DNA of 64,000 bases from Pholis gunnellus (GCA_910591455.2 OU342822.1:15165154-15229153), one strand, 5' to 3'. Positions 51,111 through 61,031 are shown, numbered from the stretch's first letter. Notes: generated by a model from the letters alone, not told the origin. Numbers and translations: made by a program.

Positions 51111-52480
51111 ACATTAATTAGCATAATATCGTATACAATGAAAAAGCAACAGTGACGTGGTCTAACACAACCGAAGGAGGAAGAAAAATTGGCGTCCCTG
51201 AACGAATTACCAACATGTGTAAGTTTAAAAAATTTCGTCCGAAATACAAATTTTTGGTAAAGTATGTCGAAGTACTGCAGTTTGGAAAGTCGCTATTTGC
51301 ATTTGGAGGTGAATCATAATCAAGTGTGTTTGTAGCTGAACACCTTAAATATGCTAGTCCAAGGTTAGCTCCTCGGTAGCTGGTATGTATGTAGCCTAGA
51401 TAATTACAGGCCCATTGCGTCAGAATCGTAGTTTACGTAATATCGTGTACAATGAAAAAGCAACAGTGACGTAGTCTAACGTAACCGAAGGCGGAAGAAA
51501 AATGGGTTCCCTGAACGAATTACCAACAAAAGTAAGTTTAAACATTTTCGGGTGAAATAAAAATATTCGGTAAAGTATGTCGAAGTACTACAGTTTGAAA
51601 AGTCGCTATTTGCATTTGGAGGTGAATCATAATCAAGTGTGTTTGTAGCTGAACACCTTAAATATGCTCGTCCGAGGTTAGCTGCTCGGTAGCTGGTATG
51701 TATGTAGCCTAGATAATTACAGGCCCATTGCGTCAGAATCGTAGTTTACGTAATATCGTGTACAATGAAAAAGCAACAGTGACGTAGTCTAACGTAACCG
51801 AAGGCGGAAGAAAAATGGGTTCCCTGAACGAATTACCAACAAAAGTAAGTTTAAACATTTTCGGGTGAAATAAAAATATTCGGTAAAGTATGTCGAAGTA
51901 CTGCAGTTTGAAAAGTCGCTATTTGCATTTGGAGGTGAATCATAATCAAGTGTGTTTGTAGCTGAACACCTTAAATATGCTCGTCCGAGGTTAGCTGCTC
52001 GGTAGCTGGTATGTATGTAGCCTAGATAATTACAGGCCCATTGCGTCAGAATCGTAATATGGGAATTATATGATGCATTTCATTTTTATAATACATTTTT
52101 GATGGCATTGCATTAATTAGCATAATATCGTATACAATGAATAAGCAACACTGACATGGTCTAACGCAACCGAAGGAGGAAGCAAAATTGCGTCCCTGAA
52201 TGAATTACCAACAAGTGTAAATTTATGCATTTTCGGATGAAATACAAGTATTTGGTAAAGTATGTCGAAGTACTGCAGTTTGGAAAGTCGCTATTTGTAT
52301 TTGGAGGTGAATCATAATCAAGTGTGTTTGTAGCTGAACACCTTAAATATGCTCGTCCGAGGTTAGCTGCTCGGTAGCTGGTATGTATGTAGCCTAGATA
52401 ATTACAGGCCCATTGCGTCAGAATCTTAATATGGGAATTATACGATGCATTTCATTCTTATAATACATTTTTGATGGCAT
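51111..52480 (+). repeat. four tandem copies of a promoter plus first-exon unit
   Basis: Four direct repeats. The exon-1 equivalents are at 51189-51218, 51502-51531, 51815-51844 and 52187-52216. Copies 2 and 3 have a 313-bp period and differ at about one site. Copies 1 and 4 are longer, older and share CATTAATTAGCATAATATCG at their left ends. Each carries CAACAGTGACGT, TCTAAC..AACCGAAGG, an ETS-like GGAAG, the exon-1 codons, a GTAAGT/GTAAAT donor and ~200 bp of intron. Copies 1 and 4 have lost the ATG (TTG or ATT in its place). Confidence 0.9.
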
Positions 52481-53849
52481 TGCAGATTTCCGTCGAGTGT
52501 GTGGACAATCCCAACGGAGTTGGCGGTGTGGTCGTCTATGAAGATAGAACATATACTATTCCTTCTGAACAGGATACCGTTATAGAGGGGACTGCTTCTG
52601 GTGATGGACAAGGCCCTTACAGGTTAGATAAGGCAAATCATATACATGGAGGCATTAAGACAATATATAAAGGAAACACAGGGCACAATAAGATACAATA
52701 TAAAACATGATTTAAAAGGGTTGAAACAAAGTGAAAGGTTAGAATGAGCTCAAACGGATTAAACAGGAACATAAACATTGCGATGCAGCTACAATACAGT
52801 GCAAGATATGAATACATATTCCCAAATTTAACTTAACTTAAAAACAATTGGAGCGGAACTCAAGTTTTCTGGGAGTTTATTCCAGATATGAGTTTCATAG
52901 AACCTGAATGCTGCCTCTCAGTGTTGGCAGAAAGCCAGTGTGAAGCTCTGAGTACTGGAGTGATGTGATCCACTCCCCTGGTCTTAGTGAGGACTCTAGC
53001 TGCAGCTGTCTGAGACATTTATTTCAAGCCTTCTGAAGAAAAAACTGAAATAAATCATTTGATTTATGAAACATTTTAAGGTGGTAGCAGGCAATATGTT
53101 TAATTGACGTGGATGTTAAAATGTAGGTCAAAGTTATCCGAGATATCTGTCGGTTTGTGGTCTTTAACATTACCAACTCTGCAAACATCTGTAACAGACC
53201 ACAACACCTGGAATATGTGATCTAACTTGTACACTTTTGTAGATGCCATGTGTGGACTCAGTTACTTTAATAATAATGTCATCGATGTTAATACGACAAA
53301 ACTATCTAATTTACTAATCTCTTTGTGCAACTGTTGTTCTGTAGTTCGGGGCGACCTTTCCAAGTTGCCAACTATGAGAATGAGGACCCTGCCGCTCAGG
53401 ATTTGGATCCGAATTCGACAGACAGTAATTCTCCAGCCAGGTAAAAAAAAAAAAAAAAAAAGAGTTCTTCTTTTGATCTACATTTGCAAATGAGGCTAAT
53501 AATTAAATGTGTTGCATTGTAAGGCTTTGATTACATCACAGCTGTTATTTCTGCTCTGCTTCATCTTGAGACAAAATGTAGACTCACAGTACACAGTTTA
53601 ATTTTAGTCAGCCTCTTTTAAACATTTACTGGTAGCCTTTATTTTTGCATGTATTTATTATTGGACAGTTAATATCCACGGTGTTTGTTTTCATAAGGCT
53701 GAATATTACTGTGATGATTGTAATACCAGTGATTATAAGATCTTCTCTGTTGTGTTTCCCACAGTCTTCAGGAGGAAAAGACTGCAGAAGAAGACTGGAA
53801 GCGTCTGCAGCCATCAACATTAACTGACAAAGCACAACTTAGATTTTAG
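51502..53849 (+). CDS. unrecognised small protein, gene 1 of the tandem cluster (115 aa)
   Basis: Not recognised; no function is proposed. Exons: 51502-51531 (or the identical 51815-51844), 52486-52622, 53345-53440 and 53765-53849, giving 30+137+96+85 = 348 nt, in frame with TAG. Donors are GTAAGT, GTTAGA and GTAAAA; acceptors are TTGCAG, TTGTAG and CCACAG. The protein starts MGSLNELPTK. A compact segment follows (ECVDN at 14-18, then GVVVYEDRTYTIP), then a Gly/Ser linker, RPFQVANYENED, and an acidic tail with EEKTAEEDWKR ending AQLRF. There is no signal peptide or membrane segment, and one Cys (C15). A paralog with the same exon structure follows at 57.7 kb. Conservative substitutions between the two (V/I, E/D, R/K, Y/F) argue for a real protein. 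AATAAA lies 198 nt after the stop. Which exon-1 copy is used is unknown. Confidence 0.6.
52623..53020 (-). mobile_element. dispersed teleost repeat in intron of gene 1
   Basis: Contains TGGGAGTTTATTCCAGATATGAG, GAATGCTGCCTCTC, AAGCTCTGAGTACTGGAGTG and GTGAGGACTCTAGCTGCAGC, strings found in a very common teleost interspersed repeat. It begins almost directly after the donor at 52623. Family and orientation are not certain. Confidence 0.5.
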
Positions 53850-54046
53850 TAACTCCAGGAGGTTACTGGTCCCAGCTAAGAGATAGTCAGGAATATAACC
53901 CTATGTAATGCTTTGCTGTTTGGCTTTATATCTAACATACAAACACACGAGAGACATTATTTCATTTCTTCAATTCTTGGCAAGATTGTGATTCGCTTAT
54001 TCTCTAAAACTGTCAAGCTATCGCTTTAAGCATTACCCTGAACTAC

Positions 54047-54052
54047 AATAAA
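54047..54052 (+). terminator. polyadenylation signal AATAAA (gene 1)
   Basis: First canonical signal after the gene 1 stop codon, in a plain AT-rich 3'UTR. Confidence 0.5.
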
Positions 54053-55200
54053 TCTTTGACAAAATATTAAGAAAAGTTGTATGGGAGTTACCTTGTATAA
54101 TTTGTGAACATCCAACATAAACACTATGCACAGCTTCATGGTTTTAGCCTAAATCTGTTTAGATTTCAGTAAATCTGCACCATGGACAGTGAAGCCGCTT
54201 TGGCAACAAAGTTTTCCTGCTCATGCTCATGAGGATGTGAAGCTGCTGACAGACCTCTAGAACAACATCGAATGTGACAGTTTGCGATGCTACACTATCA
54301 TTTAAAGGCACAATCTAGATTCCAAATACAGTATGACTTAGACGCCTCTCCGAAGCAGCGGGTTTACTGTGTGATCTGGATAATTAAACCCAGCACCCTC
54401 CCTAAACTGGAACATGGACTGATGTTGAAGTTTGTATGCATTTATTCAGGCGACTCAAACGGTCTTTTTGAATCATGGCTGGTTAACACATGTAAAAGAG
54501 TTAAAGGCCAATTACAAAGCCTCTTCATTGTAACGAACAATGTACAGTACCTTCCCTTTGAACGTAGTGTACACAGCTCTGCGGGATGAATGTAAGTTAA
54601 AGTGCCTGTCTGTTAAACCAATAATACTCCATGTAAAGATGCTTCTGTTAAAGCTCAATAATATATTTTGTTTGTCACACTTGACATATCAAGAGCTTTT
54701 TTTTTTTTTTACGTAGGGCAAACTACTCAAATTATATTCATAGTTCCAAACCTTGATTAAGATTGGCTGAGTCACGTTCAAAGCCGACAAGAGAGCCGAC
54801 AGGTATTCATGTTTGAGCAGCCTAGGAAGCCCCCACTGTGTCCTATCACTTCATTTTGAGAAATACCTGTCGTTGCTGCCGCCCAGTCTTCGGGCCTTTT
54901 ATCTCCATCCAAAGTGGACAAACTACATCAATGTTCTGTGGGAAGTTGATACAACAATTGTAGCATTGTCAACAATAGCTTGCATGTTTTTATTTGTAGT
55001 CTATTTTGCCCACTTTACTCTCGCTTTGTCGTTAATTGCAAGCAATATAATTTTTGTTACAGTGTAGCTTGGTTGGTGTAATGGAAAACCCTCTAATTAT
55101 GCACAATGTAATCACGTTTACCTCCCTTATTTTGATCATGCTGAATCCGGTACAATGTCACCTTTGACTGAATGAATCCTGCCCTAAATTAAGGCATTGT
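54053..55200. other. no gene seen
   Basis: AT-rich spacer with a T13 run near 54699-54711. Two modest open frames (54287-54589 and 54813-55067) show no splice context and no family I know. Confidence 0.5.
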
Positions 55201-55460
55201 TGCGACTGTGGCCCAGTGGTAGAGCAGGGTCGTCCTTCAATCAGAATATCGGCGGTTCTATCATCGGCTCCCCTCGTCCAAGTTGATGTGTCCTTGGGCA
55301 AGTGACTTAACCGCAAAGTCCTCCCGCAGGCTGTGCCATGCTGGCAATGAGGCAAGAGAAATCATTTCAATGACGGCAATGTCCTTGCTTAAGATGGGTG
55401 CAATTAAAGTGCAACTGTCCAGAGTAAAACGCGCCTGTGCCGGCAGAAAGGAGCGTTAAA
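55200..55460 (+). mobile_element. tRNA-derived SINE
   Basis: A box A-like GTGGCCCAGTGGTAGAG and box B-like GGTTCTATCATCGGCTC form a tRNA-like head. It is followed by the typical fish SINE body (TGTCCTTGGGCAAGTGACTTAACC) and an AATTAAAGTGC tail. Mutated box B (GGTTCTA instead of GGTTCGA) and lack of a cloverleaf exclude a functional tRNA gene. Confidence 0.8.
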
Positions 55461-55825
55461 ATACTTAAAGTTGATGTCAAGATGAATGATAAAGGTGGGG
55501 ATTTTGAGCATTTCAGCAGCTCTCAACATGGCAAAGGCTGAGCCGGTGGCTCGCAGCTAACGGTGCTAACAGCGCTAACAGTGCAAACAAACGAAAGTGA
55601 CGACAGAGCGAACAGTCTTTAATTGTTTAAACGCATATCCTGGTTTGTCAAAATGAAGGTGGTAGAGTCAACAATGACACCAGCTTTGGCCGACCTGAAA
55701 CTGCTTGTGTAAAAATATTGGGCGGAAGAACATTCCATTATATCCATCCCACACAATGACTTATCCTCTATTTAGATGGTATGAATCATAACCATGAGAT
55801 GTTACTTATCTGTGTTTTCGCTCAG

Positions 55826-55897
55826 TTGAAATAGAGGACCAACATGCAAAGAAGGAACGTCTCGTCAACATTTTGTTGACAGATCTCATGAAAAGAG
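55826..55897 (+). pseudogene. exon-like relic B of the novel cluster
   Basis: The acceptor TTTTCGCTCAG and the donor GTATGT enclose 72 bp whose one open frame reads EIEDQHAKKERL followed by VNILLTDLMKR. It is related to relic C (shared TATTTAG, GAATCAT.ACCA.GAGA, TTACTTATCTG, AGAGGACCAA) and is followed by the shared GTTGTCCGACA and ATGGAGGGAGAGAGGTACT blocks. It could be a surviving exon of a third copy or debris. Confidence 0.35.
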
Positions 55898-57268
55898 GTA
55901 TGTTATGATTTTAATAAAGAGATATATAGTATGTTGTCCGACATGGTGACGTTTGGGTCAATTAGTCCTCCGAGAGGTATAACTTTCTGTTGGATCAAAC
56001 TGTTGGAACTTCATTAAGGGAAATGCGGGATTTGGGAGGAGTAGTGCTGCATAAAATGTTCTGATGTGATGTTTTTTTATGGAGGGAGAGAGGTACTTCT
56101 ATTGTTTTCACAAGAGTGCTGTTTTTAAAATAAATAAGATAACTATAAATCATAAATTACCCACATTAACCTGGCAAGCAAGGGTTTCTTTCTTTTTACC
56201 AAGAGGCACGGGAGAACCAGAACCAGGGCTGAGTAAAAGGGCTGTAAAATTAGAGGTTTTCTAACTCTGGTGCTCAGAAACACTCCCACTTTCGGCAAAA
56301 TTGTGAAACTTCCTTAGTAACTTATACAGCAATCTATTTCACAACATTTTATGAAAACAGTTACAGGCAACATGGTGGGTCAAATTACAACACATTTCTT
56401 GTAACTTGAAATAGTCCATCCCACAAAATGGCCGCCTTCCCATTTTTAGAACTTTCTGTAAAGCAAAAGGAGGAATCTGCAACCAGCTGAGCTTTTTAGA
56501 CCACTAACACAGTCAGCTGATCATCATATTTGTCTGACTCGCATCTTGGAGAAAAAGCGTGATTGATAATTATCCGATGAACATAAAGGCATTTGCTCAA
56601 TTTGAACTACATTTGAACACAAAGTGTGGAGTTACAGTAACTTGTACTAGTTCAGATACAAAGCTTTTGCCTCCAGTTCTCAAGGTTGTACCCTGATGAA
56701 GTTCACTGTGGACAAAAAGTGTGACTTTAACAAAGGACCCTTAGACATGTTGTTGTGTGATTTCGTTGAAAGGCAATCTTTTTTTTAACCTTGACCAAGT
56801 AGTTTTAGTTGCCTGAACACGCAGCACACACACGCACACACGCTGTGTGTGTGTGTTGTAATCTGAGCTTCTCTTTGTTTACCAAGCCTGCTGCGCTTGC
56901 CTTTAGTGCATGTGCGTGCATGTCAGTGCATGTGAGCGTGCCCCACTGGTTAGCTCCTTTGGCCTCCACACTGCGCTCATACAGCTGCTGACGTCGTTAC
57001 GGCTGATAAGCAGTCGTCTAAGAAGCGTAGCGCCCACCGTTAAACACTGTTTAGCCGTTGCCATGTTGAGAGCCGTGAGGAATCGATAGAATTGATATGA
57101 ATTTTGATTTTAGCCCCTTTAAGTAGCAGTGCGTTAAGCTCTCATGGCCACTGTAGAAGGATTATTGGGAACTAAAACAGAGATTTGCTGACGTTGAATT
57201 TATTTGTATTGTGAAATAGAAGTACTTGCAGAAGTGCATGTAATTACTATTCCTTATCCTCTATTTAG

Positions 57269-57389
57269 GGAGGGAAGTTCCAGTGGTGTGAATCATGACC
57301 ACGAGACAGTACTTATCTGAAACAGAGGACCAAAGCAGACAACATGAACGGAGGAAAGGTCAAGATTTTGTAAGGATCAAAAAAAAAAG
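57269..57389 (+). pseudogene. exon-like relic C, with its own ATG
   Basis: After CTCTATTTAG a 121-bp segment runs to a GTATGT donor. An ATG at 57295 opens MTTRQYLSETEDQSRQHERR and continues to the donor in phase 2 (31 codons plus 2 nt). Compared with relic B it lacks a 16-bp segment that forms B's acceptor. It lies 355 bp before exon 1 of gene 2. Unrecognised; it could be a separate first exon. Confidence 0.35.
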
Positions 57390-57703
57390 GTATGTTCTGC
57401 TTTGGCAAAATCAATTTACAGACAAAGAAATATATAGTAGGTTGTCCGACAGAGAGTTCCCTTAGAACTCTTGTGAACAAAATGTTAGAAAGAGAAGTCC
57501 AAATGGACTTATTTGGGATTTTGGAGGGCTGTGTAAAAAGTGCTGTCAACACCAATTAATTTTGATATTTTGTTATAGAGGGAGAGAGGTACTGATATTG
57601 TTTTACTGCGAGTGGTATTTTCTAAATAACCCTACAACCCTTTAAACCCAGTGTGCTACGGTGGCCGCTAAATTCATACAATGTTGCGTAAATAAAAATG
57701 TGA

Positions 57704-57724
57704 TGACGTGGGCTGGCGCCAAAA
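57704..57724 (+). promoter_or_regulatory. CRE-like and E2F-like sites before gene 2
   Basis: TGACGTG at 57704-57710 is a CRE/ATF-type half site. GGCGCCAAAA at 57715-57724 fits the E2F consensus in reverse orientation. Both lie within 40 bp of the gene 2 ATG, an arrangement seen in compact cell-cycle or germline promoters. Motif evidence only. Confidence 0.4.
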
Positions 57725-57743
57725 TGTACACCATTTGAGAAAA

Positions 57744-58614
57744 ATGGCTTCACAGAACGAGGCCCTCCTCTCCGTGAGTTGTAATAACATATACAAAAAT
57801 GCGTCACTAACGCAAGCTATTTACTATTTACTTTTAAGTAAAAGGAACTTGGGAACACTTTTCGTAATACATTTTTTGATGATATTGCAGGTACCAATTG
57901 AATGCGTAGATAATGCAGATGGACTTCCTGGTGTAGTCATATACGACGATAAGACATTTCGCATTCCTTATCAACAAGTAAGGTTTATACTATTTAGTTT
58001 GAAGTGATATGATATGTACTGGATTTGGGAGGACTAGTGCTGCGTAAGAAGTAGCAGAAGCCGTGGTAAACTGAATGAGTCGTGTATGGTAGCAACATTA
58101 GCAGTGTTAGCCTAGCCAACAGTGGAAATGTATTTAGAAATGCATTTAACCGTGTGGGGAAGTAACAATGAATTTCATTTTTGATGACATTTCAGATTGA
58201 ACGTTGTGGCAACAAGTAATTGTTGAGGAAGCGTGTTAGTGTTACTTTTTAAGCGTACATTGAATGACGTTTTTCTTAACTCATGAATCTATTTTTGCTG
58301 TAGTTGGATTTATGTATTCTTTTTTTCTCTTTGCGTGGCTAGGGGGCTGCTTCTGGTGCTGGACATGGACCTCACAGGTTAATGTAGTTTAAAGACATAT
58401 CCACTTTACTTTACACAGCGATGTCTTACTTTAATGTCACCCTGAATTTAAAGTTTGTGTGGGCACGATCCACTAACATGCCACTAATCTATCTCATTTA
58501 CTTCTACGTCTCTCTGTGCAACTGTTGCGTTGTAGTTCTGTGAGACCTTTCCAATCCCCCCATCATGAGGATGAGGAAACTGCCATGGAGTGGGATCCTC
58601 CAGACTCAAACTGA
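57744..58614 (+). CDS. unrecognised small protein, gene 2 of the tandem cluster (76 aa)
   Basis: Paralog of gene 1; function unknown. Exons 57744-57773, 57891-57977, 58343-58377 and 58536-58614, giving 30+87+35+79 = 231 nt in frame with TGA. Donors are GTGAGT, GTAAGG and GTTAAT; acceptors are TTGCAG, GGCTAG and TTGTAG. It starts MASQNEALLS. The second exon has ECVDN at the same residues (14-18) as gene 1, followed by GVVIYDDKTFRIP; 15 of 29 residues are identical and most others conservative. SSVRPFQSPHHEDEE aligns with SSGRPFQVANYENED in gene 1. It stops early at PPDSN, so the acidic tail of gene 1 is lost or non-coding. A GTAAAT donor and a TTCTCACAG exon (58863 onward, GAG/GAA-rich) remain downstream, but the frame through them is broken. 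This is either a shorter functional form or a gene in decay. Confidence 0.55.
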
Positions 58615-58862
58615 TGCAAAGGATCGTGGATCTCCTCTCAATCAAAGTAAATTTTCCTTGACAGACCTTTTCCCCAAATATTGTCCTCTTCAAAAGGAGA
58701 GCAAAGGACGTTGAGCTACAAGAAGCTCAGAGAGTGTTTGTGCGTTCTGAAATATGTTTAGCTTTATTTCATCAGATGTTCACTCTTATTAAATATAACT
58801 GAATAACATTATAAGATTTAATGGTCTAAAGACACTCCACTTTTCTTTTGTTTTTCTCACAG

Positions 58863-58933
58863 TCACATTCTCACCGGAGGAGGAAGAAGAGGAAGAGGAG
58901 AAGGAGGCACCTACAATTCAGAGATTAAGCTGA
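58863..58933 (+). pseudogene. probable former last exon of gene 2, now 3'UTR
   Basis: A strong acceptor (TTTGTTTTTCTCACAG) precedes a purine-rich segment with one acidic frame (SPEEEEEEEEKEAPTIQRLS then TGA). That resembles the acidic last exon of gene 1, but its phase does not fit the upstream exon, which already stopped. Confidence 0.4.
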
Positions 58934-58984
58934 AATTTGTATTTAAGCTGAAATGTGCCTTTTTGACTAGCAGGTTCTTTGTAA

Positions 58985-59080
58985 TTTTATTTTTTATTTA
59001 ACCTTTATTTAACCAGGAGAGTCTCATTGAGATTAAAAATGTCTTTTTCAAAAGAGACCTGGCCAAGTAATATACAGTAA
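58985..59080 (+). mobile_element. dispersed teleost repeat fragment
   Basis: TTTATTTAACCTTTATTTAACCAGG, GTCTCATTGAGATTAAAAATG and AGAGACCTGGCCAAG are the hallmark of a very abundant teleost interspersed repeat. It sits in the presumed 3'UTR of gene 2. Confidence 0.75.
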
Positions 59081-59330
59081 TATACCACTATTTCAGGGTT
59101 TATAGCCATGCAACTTATTTTTACACACAATGATGTGTGACTGATGTGGGAATGTGAATATTGACATTTCTAAGATTTGAGGCAGCTATTATTCTTTGGC
59201 TAACCAAAATGTGAACATATTATATAGTATAGCTATGTTTTATTATTTGTATAATTTATATTATTATATTATTGTTTTATTTAAAGGACTATTTAGGTAG
59301 TCAACAAAAAACAAAGTACCTGACATAAAG

Positions 59331-59336
59331 AATAAA
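59331..59336 (+). terminator. polyadenylation signal AATAAA (gene 2)
   Basis: Canonical signal about 0.7 kb after the gene 2 stop. It would place the end of the transcript near 59.35 kb. Confidence 0.4.
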
Positions 59337-60600
59337 GTTGAAACACATAGGTGGGTGATAATTTATACTTTATGCTTTATAAATAGTCAAACCAGACGGG
59401 GTCATTTCTGACAACGGGTGTGATTATGTGCTGACATTAGAAAAATGTAAATGATTCAAAAACAGCATCCTCACTAAACTTTCTTTAAAGTTTAAAGCTT
59501 TAAGTTTCATTTTATTTTCACTAAAAAAAAGTATACCTGCACTTTACTAGTGTATTCTATTTCTTAAACTGCTCTACAAATTTTATTAATGACTTTATTA
59601 AATCTACTTTTCCTTCTTTATGTTTTGATGCAGCTAATGGTTTTATGTGAAGCAATTTGAATTGCCTTGTTGTGTAAATGAAACTCTTTGATAAACCTAC
59701 CGTAGGTTTTTCAATTGGTTGTGCTCTTTGTGTAAAATAAAGGATAAACATGATGTACCAGTGCAGATTATGATTAACTTATGCAGTACTCACCTCTTCA
59801 TTCAAAGTGTTCAGCGGCAGCTCAGGTGTTAAGAGTAACTCGAGAGTGGACAACAAGAAATAATGGTTTGTAAGATAGGATACTTATTTTTAAAGATATA
59901 CAAGTTTACACAATGATACACATTACTTTCTCTGGATTATGTTAAAACCTATTCTTGCTCACTACGTCATCCAGAGTGAACAGCAGCAGCTCAGGTAAGA
60001 TTATGATAAAGAACTGTTAGTAAGATAAACTTGAATTATTAAATAAATATAAACTATGTTTCTATATAATATAGGATATTTAAGGTCATTTTCTCTCCAA
60101 GTCAGAAGCCATTTACTTACCTTTTAGTACGCAGTGAACGGCAGCAGCTCATTTGAAGCAAGACGCAAAGGTCAGCTGTCACGGTTCAACTACATTTACC
60201 GTTCGTTGTGAGCCTTCACCAAACGGTCAAGTTCACATCCACGTCTGTCCAAAATGTCCTCACTTCATCATTTTAGACATTTGTGTGACATCGTCTTGAG
60301 GTTATGACCAAAAAACATTTTTTTGTGAGGTCACAGTGATCTAAATCATAGCTATGTTCAAAATAGCTACAAATACAAACTGGGTTTGGAAATATACTGA
60401 ATTGGTGGAGAACATGAAAAGAAGAACGGCAACAAAATGGATCAGTGCACTTTAACACTTTAATATATAATAATAACAAAACCTGAAACAGCAGTTGCAT
60501 AGTTTAGAGCTGCAAGAATCTCAATACCCATTGTTCATTTCACTTGGTTGAGGTAAGAATTATAAGGCCTCACAAAGTGACTTTAAGCAGGATGGCTACA
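59337..60600. other. spacer with three degenerate copies of a ~35-bp motif
   Basis: GTGTTCAGCGGCAGCTCAG (near 59807-59825), GTGAACAGCAGCAGCTCAG (near 59978-59996) and GTGAACGGCAGCAGCTCA (near 60135-60152) recur at about 165-bp spacing. On the minus strand copies 1 and 3 run into good donor sequences (GTGAGT, GTAAGT). On the plus strand copy 2 runs into GTAAGA. No coding assignment is possible. Confidence 0.45.
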
Positions 60601-61031
60601 GGCTAAAGTGCACACCTGCTTTTAATACATTATTACATTTAAAAAGATCTCATCAATGTATGAATAACACCGGGAACATAAGACTCCACTGTACAAAAAC
60701 AAAACTGTACCAAATTCCTTGTTCACAGCAAATCGCTGAAACACAAACACACATTCAAGCATCCCAACAATGAGACACGTAACAGACACAAGCACTTTGT
60801 TCATTGTGAGACAAACACTCTTACAAGAACAAAAGAAAAGACAAAACAGAAATAAAAATGAAACGTAAGTCAGCAGCTGCAGTAGTAATTCGTCTGAGAG
60901 GCACATCTGTGGGAGCGGTCATTGGCTGATGGGGTGTCTGACTTTTGACACTTTGGGGTCAGATCAGCAGACTCAGAGGTGGAGGCGCCCCTGACTGCGT
61001 CTAGTATGGAGAGGAACCTGAAACAGAGGCT
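60600..61031 (-). other. mtfr2: mtfr2 3'UTR or extra coding exon
   Basis: After the stop at 61032-61034 the same frame reopens at a CCTCTGTTTCAG acceptor-like site and runs from 61016 as FLSILDAVRGASTSESADLT and further for about 49 codons to a TGA near 60870. The minus-strand variant poly(A) signal ATTAAA lies near 60620. Either a 3'UTR or a short terminal exon is possible. Confidence 0.4.

Noticed and set aside
51111..52480. Regular direct repeats that could suggest a CRISPR array or satellite
   Set aside because: The units are ~313 bp and near-identical throughout, have no spacer/repeat alternation, and carry exon and splice-site sequence in a vertebrate genome.
55200..55275. tRNA gene
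   Set aside because: Box A and a damaged box B are present but no cloverleaf closes, and the downstream text is a teleost SINE body.
57891..57977. Resemblance of gene 2 exon 2 (VDNADGLPG) to the securin N-terminus (VDKENGEPG)
   Set aside because: Only a few residues match. The KEN and destruction boxes are missing and the rest of the protein does not align.
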